64,000 nucleotides of DNA from Ptychodera flava (taxonomy: Eukaryota; Hemichordata; Enteropneusta; Ptychoderidae): NCBI RefSeq assembly GCF_041260155.1, contig NC_091948.1, positions 794,001 through 858,000 on the forward strand, written 5' to 3'. Shown here in pieces: positions 1 through 11,290 of the stretch; positions within the stretch are counted from its first letter, which is position 1, and every line of letters begins with the position of its first letter. The translations under genes were made by a program, and so were the position numbers. A model generated the notes under the pieces. The model worked only from the letters and a program-made list of their open reading frames with translations, was not told where the DNA came from and did not search any database.

Positions 1-870
1 AGCAGAAAATAAGCATGACATAAAATCACTTTCTTTCCAAACAGAAAGAAACAAGTAGTCAACTGCTCCAAATGCTTTGAGGGAAAAAAACTAGCTTCTT
101 CATCCTCCTGTGTCTCAACATATATCAATGGCTAATTATACAAACAAATTAAAATCAATTGTTTTGTAACCTTTACAGCTGCATTGTAGTACATTTTACT
201 GTATACTTCAGGCAACCACTCCAAAAGGTGTATTTTAAATTTCCATGTCAGCTGAGTCATAAAATTTCAGTAACATTCCATGCCTAAAATTAATTTACAT
301 ACCATCCTAATCTTCTAGCTCTGCTGATAATAAATTGGTAATGAACGTTCCACAGTAACAGCAAATGCTTGCCTATAATATTTAACACCTTACTTGAAGG
401 CTTCTTTGATTTTTAACCAATACCAATTCATTTAACACTTTTACTTCATTTTCTCTAGTCTAGCGCTCACACTTTACGGCATGATACCATTAACTTGAAT
501 GTTCAAATGAAATATTTAGGTCTGAGTGATTGTTGTGTTTTCCATAATTACACATCTTAATTTCAACATGCTCCATTGAATTAAGCATGCTAAGTCACCC
601 TGACGTCTCTTTGAGTTCATTGAAAAGTGAGATATAAATCTGACTGGAGTTGCAATAAATTCCTTCTGTAAGGAAGACCCACTCATCCCGTCCTCCTTTC
701 TGCCATATGCTCATACACATCTTTTAATGTAAAAAACCAATTCTCTATGGAAAAGTATGAAGGGCAGATGAAGGGTTGATTTTGATTCAAATGACATGTA
801 AAAAGAAGCCCCTATCATTAATATCAGTATTTTTTATTGTATTGTATACGGTATATATCAGTGATCTTAT
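1..870. other. gene-free stretch downstream of FEM1B
   Basis: No convincing coding sequence. On the minus strand an AATAAA polyadenylation signal lies at 833-838, 33 bases past the FEM1B stop, so the right edge is probably FEM1B 3' UTR. The rest is AT-rich with no repeat I recognise. Confidence 0.5.
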
Positions 871-2775
871 TCAGTGCATTTCTATAAAACTTTCAAGTGC
901 CTTTGGGACATTTCCTTTGTATGGGACATTGCTCCTTTTTATCACCCTTGCTGCACAGCATTTCAGACTGAGTTTCATTTGTGTTTTGAGCATAATCTCA
1001 GAAACTCCAGTGGTGGACACCTCCATTGGGGTTTTGCCATGACAGTTCACCCTGTCCATGTGAGCACCAGCGTTCAATAGTGCCATGATGCAACTGTGCA
1101 GAGTTAAGAAATCGCTGATCGGTTTGTTGTACTTGACAATGATGTGCAGGGGACTCTCCCTGTTGTTGTCCACTTCATCCGGTCTGGCTCCGCATTCCAG
1201 CAGAAGCTTGGCCAAAGGGGCACTGGGAAAGCGGCAAACGTCATTAGTGTGGAAGTCATCCACAGGAGTTTTGTCATTCACTATCATGTGGAGTAAGGTG
1301 GAGCCATTGGAAAGTTTTGGATTCAGCTGGACTAGCTTGTAGACTACTTTGCGGAAAGTGATATCCTCCTGTGATGTGCAAGTCATCTGGGTTATGATGC
1401 TGAGCAGATAGAGTACATTGTGAATGTTGCTTTCATACACAGAGATTTGGTTGGTGCTGTCGTACAAGTCTTGATCCCTCTCTTCATCACATTTGAGTCT
1501 GATGCGTTCCTGACAGTATTGGATTTCAGTCACAGCACACTGAATGATCTCATACATGTCGGCAAATGGCACCCTTTCACCAATGTGCACCATCTGTGAG
1601 AACACCTGGGCAAAGCGAAGTAGATCCTTCTGCACCGAGCGTTTGTTGGCTTGTCGGAGTTTCAGAGCCCTGGTCCAAAGGGCAACACACTTTCCAAACT
1701 GCATATTGTCAGCGCAAACAGCACCACGGTAGATGATAGGATGGGGTATTTCTGGATTGTCTTGCCCAAGTATCCTCTCCCGTACAATGAGCGCTTCAAG
1801 ATGTAGAGCATGGGCGTCATTCTGTTTTGCTTTCAGCTCCTGTAGGTTTCTCGATTCTTGCCTGTTCTCATATGCCGGTATGCGACCGATTATCTTCTTT
1901 TCTAATATGTTGTCTCCATCACTGAAACGCTCCAGCATGGCAAGCAGGAAGTAATGATACGTCTTCTCCAGGCTGTAGTTGTCTTTATCGTTAGCAAAGG
2001 AGGCACCCAGCAACTCCAACCCTTCAACTCTGTCTATTTTCTTACAGTTTGGTAGGGACATCAAGTATTCAGCTACTTCGGCTTGGTTGCTTTCGCAGGC
2101 AACCATCAGTGGTGTCATACCGTGTTCATTGGCAATCATATTAGCACCATATTCCACTAAAAGTCGAACAATTTCGACGTGTCCGCATTCAGCTGCGAAG
2201 TGCAAGGCCGTGGCTCCGCAATGCGCGCTCTCGTCTGGGGGAGCCCCGTGTTCTAACAGGTACTTAACAACGGCCCTGTGGCCTTTATAACAAGCTATCA
2301 TGAGGCATGTATTGTCATACTTATTGGCGATGCTTATATCAGCTTTGTGTTCTATCAGATACGATACGATATCCAAGCGGCCGTCAAAGCAAGCAGCACG
2401 CAGTGGTGTCGAGTTTGTGACGGTCGTATGGTTCACATTTGCTCCATGTTCGACCAATATCTTGACCACATCGTAGTGGCCCGCTCCAGCAGCACACCAT
2501 AACGCAGAGGCACCCTCTATAACATATCCACTGAATTTAACTATCCCCTCTTGTTCAACATCGGCGTTGTACTGTTCCAAAAGTAACTTCACAACTCCGT
2601 CGTGTCCATTCCTCGCGGCAAGGACCAAGGGAGTACACTTTTGGCCGCTATGTTCGTGAACTTCCGACAACACACTTGCAATTTCTTCCGGGGATTTGTC
2701 GAGCAACAGGGCGCCCAAAGTGATGGCCTTTCCGTCTTTTGCAGCATTGAACACTCGATCGCCAATTATTTTCAT
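871..2775 (-). CDS. FEM1B: FEM1B homologue, CUL2 ubiquitin-ligase substrate receptor
   Basis: 634 aa in one uninterrupted exon (human FEM1B is 627 aa). FEM1 proteins are CRL2 substrate receptors that read C-terminal degrons; FEM1B also binds FNIP1 in reductive-stress signalling. Ankyrin repeats fill roughly residues 45-250, with blocks such as ALWCAAGAGH and NSTPLRAACF nearly identical to the vertebrate protein. A TPR-like middle follows (HPIIYRGAV, DLLRFAQVFSQM), then two more ankyrin repeats near 480-570 and a BC/CUL2-box-like end (LLKTQMKLSLKC). Counted from the ATG at 2775, Arg126 and Cys186, known human FEM1B ligand contacts, fall at the same numbers, which supports this start. An in-frame TTG extension reaching 2817 is 5' to the ATG, behind a good splice acceptor (TTTTCACCCAG), so an upstream noncoding exon is likely. 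No break is seen. Confidence 0.98.
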   Translation of the reverse strand: MKIIGDRVFNAAKDGKAITLGALLLDKSPEEIASVLSEVHEHSGQKCTPLVLAARNGHDGVVKLLLEQYNADVEQEGIVKFSGYVIEGASALWCAAGAGHYDVVKILVEHGANVNHTTVTNSTPLRAACFDGRLDIVSYLIEHKADISIANKYDNTCLMIACYKGHRAVVKYLLEHGAPPDESAHCGATALHFAAECGHVEIVRLLVEYGANMIANEHGMTPLMVACESNQAEVAEYLMSLPNCKKIDRVEGLELLGASFANDKDNYSLEKTYHYFLLAMLERFSDGDNILEKKIIGRIPAYENRQESRNLQELKAKQNDAHALHLEALIVRERILGQDNPEIPHPIIYRGAVCADNMQFGKCVALWTRALKLRQANKRSVQKDLLRFAQVFSQMVHIGERVPFADMYEIIQCAVTEIQYCQERIRLKCDEERDQDLYDSTNQISVYESNIHNVLYLLSIITQMTCTSQEDITFRKVVYKLVQLNPKLSNGSTLLHMIVNDKTPVDDFHTNDVCRFPSAPLAKLLLECGARPDEVDNNRESPLHIIVKYNKPISDFLTLHSCIMALLNAGAHMDRVNCHGKTPMEVSTTGVSEIMLKTQMKLSLKCCAARVIKRSNVPYKGNVPKALESFIEMH

Positions 2776-3861
2776 GGCTTCAACACATATTGCACTACCT
2801 GGGTGAAAATACAACAAAATTTACATCGTAGGGAAACTCATCCGGTATGAGAAGGTCAAACTGTTCAGGAAATAACTGTCGGCAATGCGCAAGCGTGAAA
2901 ACCATGAAAGTGAGGCAACGGGTCAACGCCGGTCACGCCAAACGCAGTGCGCCAAACTGTGGCGGCGCACTGTTCATGATCTACCCGAGGGTACGTGTAT
3001 ACGGCGCTTATCTGACAAAACGTGCTTATCTGACAAAACAACTAATTATTGCTTGTAGCCTTACTCATTTGTGGAAAGTAATCCCTCACACAATATTTTG
3101 TCTGTTGAAACACACAAACGAAATCTTAATTAGAGCACTTTAAAATCACAAACATCACAAAATAGCCATATAATCGTTAAAAAATACAGTAAATTTCATT
3201 GATTGCGTAAAATCGCCGAACACCTCAATCAATCACTTCGTATACATCGATCAACACATAGAGGCTGTCTTAAGGGGTAGAGGAGAGGGCACGAGGTCAC
3301 ATGAGGTCGTCCGCTCTCACGGTACGCGATGGCGGGAATATCAAAATCACCACAATGACAAGCAGAGTACTTTTGTTTTTGCTTTTTATCACCTTCCTCG
3401 ATCGCTGCCATTTAAGTACATAAATTATACTCAATAAACATGCAAGTGGATGAGAAAAAAGCACCTACATGTTGCAATACGTTGCAATCATGGTTTAAGT
3501 CTCGACTACAGTACAGTGAGCGAGCGCGAGCCCGGCCGATGGAAGAACAACCATAATAAAAAAGAATTAATTACATGTCAACAATTTGAGAGTAGTTTAC
3601 AGAACAAAACCCTTCGTGTAGAAGACTTCGTATCACAGTAACGTTACATGTAAATTGGCACACTACGTGTACACAACATCGTACGAAGAGCGAAGCGACA
3701 TGTACCACGCGCATTAAGTGCGCTGGCTAAAGTGACTCCCCAGGGTATTGCTAAAAAGAGTTTTGTCAGAGAAGCACAGTTTGTCAGATAGGCGCCGTAC
3801 GTACGTGTATCACACTGCTCGGCTACAGTCCTTTCCGGTACGCTCAGGATGTATTAAATAG
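2776..3861. other. FEM1B 5' flank, no coding exon recognised
   Basis: Relatively CpG-rich (about 2880-3000 and 3280-3340), so the FEM1B promoter and 5' noncoding exon may lie here, but no start site can be fixed. Most of it lies between the inverted repeats at 2997-3039 and 3760-3799. A 60-codon minus-strand reading frame near 3229-3411 looks like chance. Confidence 0.4.
2997..3799. repeat. ~40-bp inverted repeat pair, possible DNA transposon
   Basis: The left arm (2997-3039) and right arm (3760-3799) are imperfect reverse complements built on GGCGCYTATCTGACAAA. In the left arm the unit GTGCTTATCTGACAAAA is tandemly repeated. The 800-bp interval could be a non-autonomous transposon just upstream of FEM1B, but I cannot define a target-site duplication, so the termini are uncertain. 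Confidence 0.45.
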
Positions 3862-4215
3862 ATTATATTACTTTACTTTACTTTATTGCTCAAAAACACA
3901 CTCAAGGAGTGTGGTAAGGCAAAAATTACAAAACTCAGCAAACACTGGATGAAGCTGCTGCTGGGGGAGGAACTAACGTACAAGAAATAAATTTGGCAAG
4001 AGGTAGTTTGTTTTCGTGAGTAAAGGTATACATGAACTTTTCTCTATCATTCAAATCAAGAAAGCCAGGATTATACAAACTAGTGGATGAAAATAGACTA
4101 TTTTGATAAGCTCTGTATTTTGGACATTCTATTACAAAGTGAAATTCATCCTCAACTAAAGACTTACAATGCTTGCAGAATCTTTCATTTGCAGGAACTT
4201 TTGGAGATGGACTTG
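3862..4215 (-). mobile_element. LINE 3' fragment (CR1/L2-like)
   Basis: On the minus strand the C-terminal signature of a Jockey-superfamily LINE polyprotein is readable: ERFCKHCKSLVEDEFHF followed by a Cys-Pro pair. The coding part is followed by 3' UTR and a tail of short TAAAG units at 3862-3885. The upstream end is cut at 4215 by the DNA transposon at 4216-5176. The same C-terminal motif recurs at about 5300 in the neighbouring LINE, so these are two related copies. Confidence 0.75.
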
Positions 4216-5176
4216 CAGGACTCGAAATTAGCGGTAGTCCCGCGTCCACAAACTACCAACTTTTCCTGGGGCTACCAAAATCCATGAAATGGTAGCCCAC
4301 ACGGATTGGACCAGGACAAAATTCAGTCAGTACTTGGCGTGCAATGTCAAATATCTGAACTGACGTACTTGAATGACAGGCACTTGAAGTGATGGTCAAT
4401 GAAAACGCATTTTCATTGCATTTTGATCATAATGTATCAATCACGGGCAATATGCGCCCTCCCTACAGAAAGCCCATGGTCTATTTTTAGCGCTGCTACA
4501 GTATGTCTAGTCTCGACGTGCTGGGAAGGTCATGGTCGTTGTTATGATGACTATCAAAATTTTCATACAACTCTGAGTTCAATGAAACAAGTTGTCAAAA
4601 GATCACCAACTCTTGAGTATCACTGTTGTCCATTAGGCCAAAAAAGATCATTAATGATGACCGCGTGCGTCATTTCAAAACCTGGGCGTCATGGCATTTT
4701 TGGGGGTTACATACTTTTCAGTACAGCTATCCTTGCTATCCTTGTTTGCATGTCCAAAAATGCTAAACAGAAAACGAAAGTATTATGCAGCCAGTGATAA
4801 AAGACAATAACTGTTGTATCAATAGTGCTAGACCAGCATTGTTAAGAAAAAAAAGAAAAAGAGAAAACCGCGTCGCCACACCACTTTTGCTGAATGTCAC
4901 GGACCAGAAATTTATTTTTTTTTTGGGGGGGGGACGGCCTTATCACTGTTTCCTTTTGGTACTACTACTAGGTGTGTAAGTATTCACATCAAATGGCTGG
5001 AGAATTCACTTCATGGGCAGAATCTTGAAAAATTGCTTTTTCTTGTCTAGTTAATGAAAAACAATATCCCTAAACTAAAATATGCATGGGCTACCTGCCA
5101 TTGTCACTGGGCTACCAACTTCAGAAAATGGTAGCCCAAGTGGACTAACAGGGGAAAAAGCTAATTTCGAGCCCTG
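4216..5176. mobile_element. non-autonomous DNA transposon with 17-bp TIRs
   Basis: The ends are inverted repeats CAGGRCTCGAAATTAGC (4216-4232 and 5160-5176, one mismatch), flanked by the direct repeat ACTTG (4211-4215 and 5177-5181), which looks like a target-site duplication. Subterminal inverted blocks repeat GGCTACCA and GGTAGCCCA on both sides. At 961 bp with no transposase frame it must be non-autonomous. CAGG-type ends recall hAT elements, but the duplication I see is 5 bp rather than 8, so the superfamily stays open. It sits between two LINE remnants. Confidence 0.75.
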
Positions 5177-5181
5177 ACTTG

Positions 5182-7790
5182 TATTTTTTTATAATAATGG
5201 TTGGTTTATTCGGTATAACTTAGCCTCTGATGGAGGATTATGGATTATGATAATAATGATCAATATATTCTTTCTGAAACGTCAACGAAAGAGCAAACCA
5301 ATAAAAAGTGAAATTCATCTTCAACCACATCAGATTCACAAAATCTACATAAGTAATAACCTTTGACTTTTTTCTATACTATGTTTTCTGTCGGTTTCGA
5401 TTTGTAAATTATAAAAAAATAATAATGGAACGATATGAAACAAGCTTATCTAATGAACAAATTTCACTATGTCAATCTAGATACAAAGTCTCTTAAAATT
5501 AACAACAAACTTTTTCACAAAACCTTTTAAGTCTTTCACTTCTTGATTTTCCCAGTAATCTTGTAAATCACACAAAAATAAAAGTTCTTTCATCTCATGT
5601 ACCCAGGCTGTTTTTTTCCTGACGCCAGAGCATATCATAACATTTTCTTGGATATTTATGTTTTGGCATATTAATTAGTTTTGCCCAATATTTAATAAAA
5701 CGCTTGGCCGAATAGAGAAATATGGAATATCTGCAACATTCCCCAATACGGCGATATTTGGGGCTTTACTTGAAACCCCTAAAAATACACGACATGCAAG
5801 AAGCTGTATTCTTTCTAAACTATTGTTTTTTCTATAGCCCCAAATTTCAGCACTATATGTTAAAATGGGCGAAACCGTGGTGTCAAAAATTTTGAAAAAA
5901 GCGTCATAGATCAGCATACCAATCTTTTTCGTGGCCTTATATAAACCGAAAAATGATTTCCTTGCCTGTCTTTGTCGCCACAGATCACCGAAGACGACAT
6001 GACAACATAACACCTAAATATTTATAATACGAAACCACTTCAACGAGTTTTCCTTCATAAACCCATTATTTTGATTTTGGCAGCTTTCCACCAACTTTAA
6101 AAAGAATAACCTTGGTTTTTTTCTAAATTAACAGATAATTTCCAGTTGTCAAAATATACACTTTAGCTATCTAGTAAACGTTGCAAACCTGTTATCGTAT
6201 CTTTAAAAAATGCTACATCATCGGCAAACCAAAGGCAAAGAGTTTCAACTAAGTCAGGCGTTAATTGTATTCCGCATAGCCAACCACTTTCAAGTTCATT
6301 TGGTAATTCATTTATGAAAAATGAAAATAAAAACGGGCTAAGCATACAACCCTGTCGCACTCCTAAAGGACATTCAAAATAATCTGTTAAAGTACAATCT
6401 GATCTAACGCATGCTTTTACATCCTGGTAAATCGCATATAACATCCTGAAGATGTTTCCACTAACACCTCATAGAACATACCAAAGCCTTTGTTTCTCTA
6501 CTGTATCGAAGGCCTTGGAAAAGTCAACGAAAACACAGTAAAATTTACCACGTTTTATAGTCAAATATTTCTGAACAACTGACTGAAGAATAAAAATATT
6601 ATCAATAGTGAAATATCCACGTCTAAAACCAGCTTGTGCCTCGTTGACATTACCAAGAACCTCCGACCTGTAAACTAAACGACTATTCAGAACAGAAGTA
6701 AAATTCCTCTGTAGTTCTCTCGAGATTTTAAAGAGCCTTTTTATTGTAGAGGTACTATTATCGCTTTTGCCCATTGGTTTGGAAACTGACCACTATTAAA
6801 CACTTTGCCAAAAAGAATAATTAAATAAGGTAACAATAATTGCTCTGATGATTTGAAAAATTCACCCAACAGGTCGTCAGGGCCGGCTGACTTTCCAGCC
6901 TTCAAATTATGTATTGCACTTGATGTTTCAATATCTGTAATTGGGCCATTTAAAATGTCCAAATCAATTTTTGAAATAGGAGTCAATACGTCAACATCAT
7001 TCATAAGATCTTTCAAATCTTCTGACAAGGAAAAACTATATCAGTTACTGGATTTATAGAAAAATAGACTACAAAAATAATCAAACCAACCACTCGAGGC
7101 AATGGTATTAGCAGGTCAGCTCACCTAAACCGACGTACGGTAGCCCAACATTGCTTACGCGCAGTAGAACAGGCGTTTATTAATATGACCTTTTCTTTAT
7201 CAAAATAATCACTTTCTTTGTTTTGTTTTGTTTTTTGAGCCTTTGTTTTGCTATTTTATTGTTATTTTTAAGTACCCTGTGATAAACATGCGATTTCCTT
7301 TCTTTCAAATTTTCACACTCTTTGTCATACCAACGTGGTTGTCTCTTCATATTTCTCTCTGGACCAATTGTAATACATCTCTTCATGCCACAGCTTTCCG
7401 CAGCAGACTTCAAGAAATCCTCGATCGTCTTAATAAAATTACTAACATCAATACTAGGGTCAACAACTGTAGAGTCAAATTTGTCGACAATGTCACGTTT
7501 TTGTAAAATCTCTGTGAATGTGTTTAACTTTTCTATGCCCAAGACATATTTAAATATTTAATCATCATCATCATCATCATCGGAGATCGAGGGCCCTGTG
7601 ACTGAACTAAAACCTTTGAAATCGGGAAAATTCGCATCAAATTCACCAACTGTTACAACACTTCCCCATGTTTCGACAAAATAAGTAACGTCAAACTTAT
7701 TACTAAAGTTTATAAAATCAAAAGAGTACAACTCCTTTTTTAGTCCCTGCACATTCCACGTTACAAATGATGCTGAACATGGGCCATGGC
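5182..7790 (-). mobile_element. broken LINE (CR1/L2-like), endonuclease-RT part
   Basis: Read on the minus strand from 7790 downward: start of the AP endonuclease (FVTWNVQGLKKEL, then FVETWG), then an internal deletion ending at an ATC repeat near 7561-7582. The linker with PRWYDKECENLKERK lies at 7180-7542. RT pieces lie at 7028-6163 with GFRRGY, VFVDFSKAFDT, GVRQGCMLSP and the catalytic FADD (LWFADDVAFF). The post-RT region with SPILTYSAEIWGY is at 6013-5675, and the C-terminal VEDEFHFLLVC is near 5300. Reading frame is lost several times and most of the endonuclease is missing, so it is dead. Its 5' half is probably the ORF1 segment at 10309-11290, separated by the inserted plus-strand LINE. 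Confidence 0.85.
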
Positions 7791-7794
7791 CGAT

Positions 7795-10308
7795 TTCCTA
7801 GTCTGTACTGGCTGCTGCTCGACTCTGTAGACGCGTGAAAGGCCGTTGGCTGCTATCCGATCTTGGCCGTTGGTCTTGACGCCCGCTACAAGCACGTCCA
7901 GCTACATCTTCCGTTCTTCAAACATCTCTCTGTGACCACTACTTGATCTACACCGTCCTTCCATATCGATGTCCCCGTAAACGTCCTGCACCCGTCTTCA
8001 AATACATACGCTGCATCAAGAAAATTGATTCTTCCAACTTTATTAACGACTTACAAAATCTCCCCTGGAATAATGTTAATGCCTGCAACGACATCAATAC
8101 TGCCTTATCAACCTGGAATTCACTTTATACAAGTGTTCTTGACAATCATGCACCTATCATCAAAGTCAAAAGCCAACCAAAATCCAGCCCATGGATGACA
8201 ACAGAAATAAAGAAGAAAATGCAGCTTCATGACTGGTTTCGGAAAATGCATCATCGCACTGGCCTTCATGTCTACTGGTTTGAGTTTGTGAAATATCGAA
8301 AATTGATAAAAAGCGAGATAGTAAGTGCTAAATCTCGTTTTTACGAAAACATAATCAATGAAAACATCGACAACACCTACAAAGTCTGGAAAAAGATTAA
8401 TAATTTATTAAATCCTTCCTGCAATGTACTACCAGCTCATGATGATCCGCTTCCCCTTGCCAATAACTTCAACCATTACTTTTCCAACGTTGGTACGCTT
8501 GTCCAATAAGAGCTCAATTCTGCAAAACCACTACTGGATCACATAAAATTGCCTTCGAACAGTTTCAAACTTACTAGTGTTACAGAAGAACAAGTCACCT
8601 CTGTTTTGTCTTCACTGCCATCTAACAAGTCCTCGTCAGAGAACGACCTTGACTCTCACTTAATCAAACTGTCCATACCAGCCCTTGTTCCTTCACTGAC
8701 GTATGTATTCAATATGTCTATATCTCAGGGAATAGTGCCAACTGACTGGAAGAAAGCTACAATTATTCCCATTTTAAAAAAAGGGAAACAAGATAAGCAA
8801 GATGTTACAAATTACCGTCCGATCTCGCTACTCCCTACCCTGTCAAAAGTTCTTGAACGTTTAGTCTGCAACCAGCTCAACTTATTCTTAGATTCAAATA
8901 ATATTCTCTTTCCAACATTTTCCGGTTTTCGTCCCAAAAACTCTACAGCTACTTTACTACAGCGTTTAACCGATGACATCCTTGATAACATGTACAATAA
9001 GAAAATTTCCTCTCTTCTCATGTTAGACCTTTCCAAGGCATTTGATTCAGTTAACCATAACATTATGCTCAGTAAATTGAAACGCTACAATTTTCACCCG
9101 TCTACAATTCAATGGTTTAGTAGCTACCTAACAGGCCGTACTCAGTGTGTTAAAATTGGTAGCATTTCATCCAACTTTATTCAAGTCAAAACGGGTGTAC
9201 CTCAAGGTAGTGTCTGTGGACCGATTTTATTCTCACTTTACATTAACGATCTCCCCACATGGCTTCAATCGACAACACCAATTTATGGTTTTGCTGATGA
9301 CATAAACATCCTAAAAGCGTCCACAATTTCTGATATTGACAACCTTCACGATGATCTGGAACATGAAATTCATCATTTAACTACTTGGTTCCATTCCAAT
9401 TCTCTGAAACCCAACATTTCGAAATATCAATACATGCTCTTCGGTACTAGGCAACAACTCAAGAAAATACCAAATCACATAAAAGTTCTTTCCAATCAAA
9501 GCACTACAATCAAAGCATCTCCTTCTGCTACCTGTTTAGGTTTAAGATTTGACCAAGAACTCAGCTGGTCCAACCATGTTGCCTACCTCCGTCGAGCATG
9601 TGGCTATCGTCTGACGAAATTGGCCCGTGTCAGACGATGTATTCCCGAAAAGGTTCGCAAAAATGTTATCTCAGCTACAGTTTTCTCCCTTTTAGACTAC
9701 TGTGACACTGTCTTTTCCAACTCTAATATTACTCTCAAAAGCAATCTACAACGCATAATTAATTTTGCAGTTCGCATTCAGTGTGGACTCAAAAAGTCAG
9801 ACCATGTTACATCTTACAGAAATTCACTCAACTGGCCAACTATCCAGGAGAGGCACGACCAACACTTAAAAAATCTAGTTCACAAATGTATCAACACAAA
9901 AGTTCCTGTCTATTTGTCTGACCTTCTCACAAAAAATTCAACAATTCACTAGTATAACACCAGAAGTAAATATCATGTTTCCAAAGCCCGCAGTCGCTCA
10001 TTCAAATATCGTTCATCCATCATTGCCAATACTATAATTTAAACTACTTTACTGTGCCTGCCTATTCTTTTCTGAGCCATTTCTTGACCGATCTGCATGT
10101 CAACTTCCTGCTTGTTTTAATTGAATACACGGTGCTCACTAACTTTTTATGCTTATCTTTTGATGTGTAGTTTTATAACTTTTAACTACTGGTTTTTTAT
10201 TGAGTTATTTATTTATTTATTTTTATTCTGTATATGTCCATGTATTTTATTCAATGCATGAAAATCCATTTATGGATGCATTGACTTGAAGTAATAATAA
10301 ATAAAATT
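7795..10308 (+). mobile_element. 5'-truncated LINE (CR1/L2-like, Jockey superfamily)
   Basis: Plus-strand LINE that begins inside the endonuclease domain and runs to its 3' end at about 10308 with the tail AATAATAAATAAAAT. The 3' UTR is 10043-10308. Minus-strand LINE sequence of another copy lies on both sides, so this element appears to be a later insertion. The 5' limit is approximate. Confidence 0.85.
7932..10042 (+). pseudogene. LINE ORF2 (end of endonuclease plus reverse transcriptase)
   Basis: One reading frame covers the remnant. It starts at the endonuclease tail (CDHYLIYTV, where SDH is usual), then a linker with DNHAPIIK and SPWMTTEIKKKM, then the reverse transcriptase: NYRPISLLPTLSKVLERL, LLMLDLSKAFDSVNH, GVPQGSVCGPILF and the catalytic YGFADD. 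After RT come the thumb and a C-terminal region (FSLLDYCDTVF). The frame is interrupted by in-frame stops at 8507-8509 and 9950-9952; after the second it still reads about 29 more codons to a stop at 10040-10042, with the usual LINE ending (NTRSKYHV). With only two stops it is much better preserved than the surrounding LINE. Confidence 0.9.
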
Positions 10309-11290
10309 TTCGCGGTCAACTCTATCTCTTACAATTAATTTCCCATTTTTGTAGTACGCAGTCTTTCCTTGTCGTTTAAGTTGATAGAGTTTTTCTCGCT
10401 GTTTCTTCGTAATATCGTTCCCTATACCGATTTTCACCTTTTTTAGATCACCGAGTGCTGCCAACACCGTCATTTTGTCTTCAGTTGGTCGCGGTGAACA
10501 TTTTGTCCACATCTACTTCCACACTGTCTAGCCTCTCCATTATTTCGTCTAGTTTATTTGTTATAGCACTGAAGTCCGAATCTGTTACATTCTGGTTTCC
10601 CTTTACTTCTTCAACATCACATTTCAATTGATTTATGGAGTCCTTCAAATTTCCAACTTCTCCTAATTTAGATCACGTATCAGTTAATTTATTTTGTGTC
10701 GTTTTTATTTCACGAAGTTCTTCTCTAATCTCCTTACGAATATTTCTCATTTCATCAATTAGTTCTGATTTAAGAGAACCCATGGCTTCAACGATATCCT
10801 TTCCTGGACCTGGATTTAGTTCTATGTCTCCAGACAAATGCAACAAGCGGGTTACATGAGGATTTCTAGTTCTCGTTGACGTTGCAAAATCGGCCCACTT
10901 GTTGCTGCGTATGTCGTGACTGTACTCACATGTTCTGTTTACTGTTGTAGCAGAATCCAGAGTTTCTTCCAAATTACATGTAAATGAGTTCAACATACAG
11001 TCATCCACATTTCGTACACAGTCTTCTCGATTCTTCTAACCACGTTGAAATACTTGTCACGGCAATAAGGATATGTAAGTTCCGACCGGAGTCGTACTAC
11101 ATACCTCAAAGCATGCTATCAGCCTGTATATTAACTCATTTCCATACGACCACGTCCAAAGGCTGTATTGCTCCGTGTCGACATTTCTCCAGGTTTTTGA
11201 CAGTACAAAGCAACCAATTCTACTTCTCAAGGTATTTACGTTGACACCCGTCGTTGAAGCTACTATCTCAGTCACTGTAGAACGACTTTA
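10309..11290 (-). mobile_element. 5' part of the nested-into LINE, with 2A-bearing ORF1
   Basis: Minus-strand sequence that encodes a LINE ORF1 (10318-11008) and upstream sequence to about 11290, where recognisable signal ends. It has the same strand as the 5182-7790 LINE and abuts the inserted plus-strand LINE, so together they read as one element: ORF1, then endonuclease, then RT. Joining the two segments is an inference from order and strand. Confidence 0.65.
10318..11008 (-). pseudogene. LINE ORF1 with 2A-like ribosome-skipping motif
   Basis: The N-terminal stretch ends in LLHLSGDIELNPGPG; the motif GDIELNPGP is encoded at 10831-10805 and matches the 2A consensus D-[VI]-E-x-N-P-G-P exactly. 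Published work describes functional 2A sequences in APE-type LINEs of sea urchins and other animals, where they part an N-terminal peptide from the downstream protein during translation. After it comes a charged coiled coil (RNIRKEIREELREIKTT), an in-frame TGA at 10675-10673 where CGA is likely ancestral, more coiled coil (NLKDSINQLK), a frame change near 10500, and a basic C-terminal module (LKRQGKTAYYKNGKLIVRD) typical of LINE ORF1 ends. Not intact. Confidence 0.8.

Noticed and set aside
2776-2817. N-terminal extension of FEM1B from a TTG
   Set aside because: It crosses or follows a splice acceptor, and human numbering fits the downstream ATG exactly.
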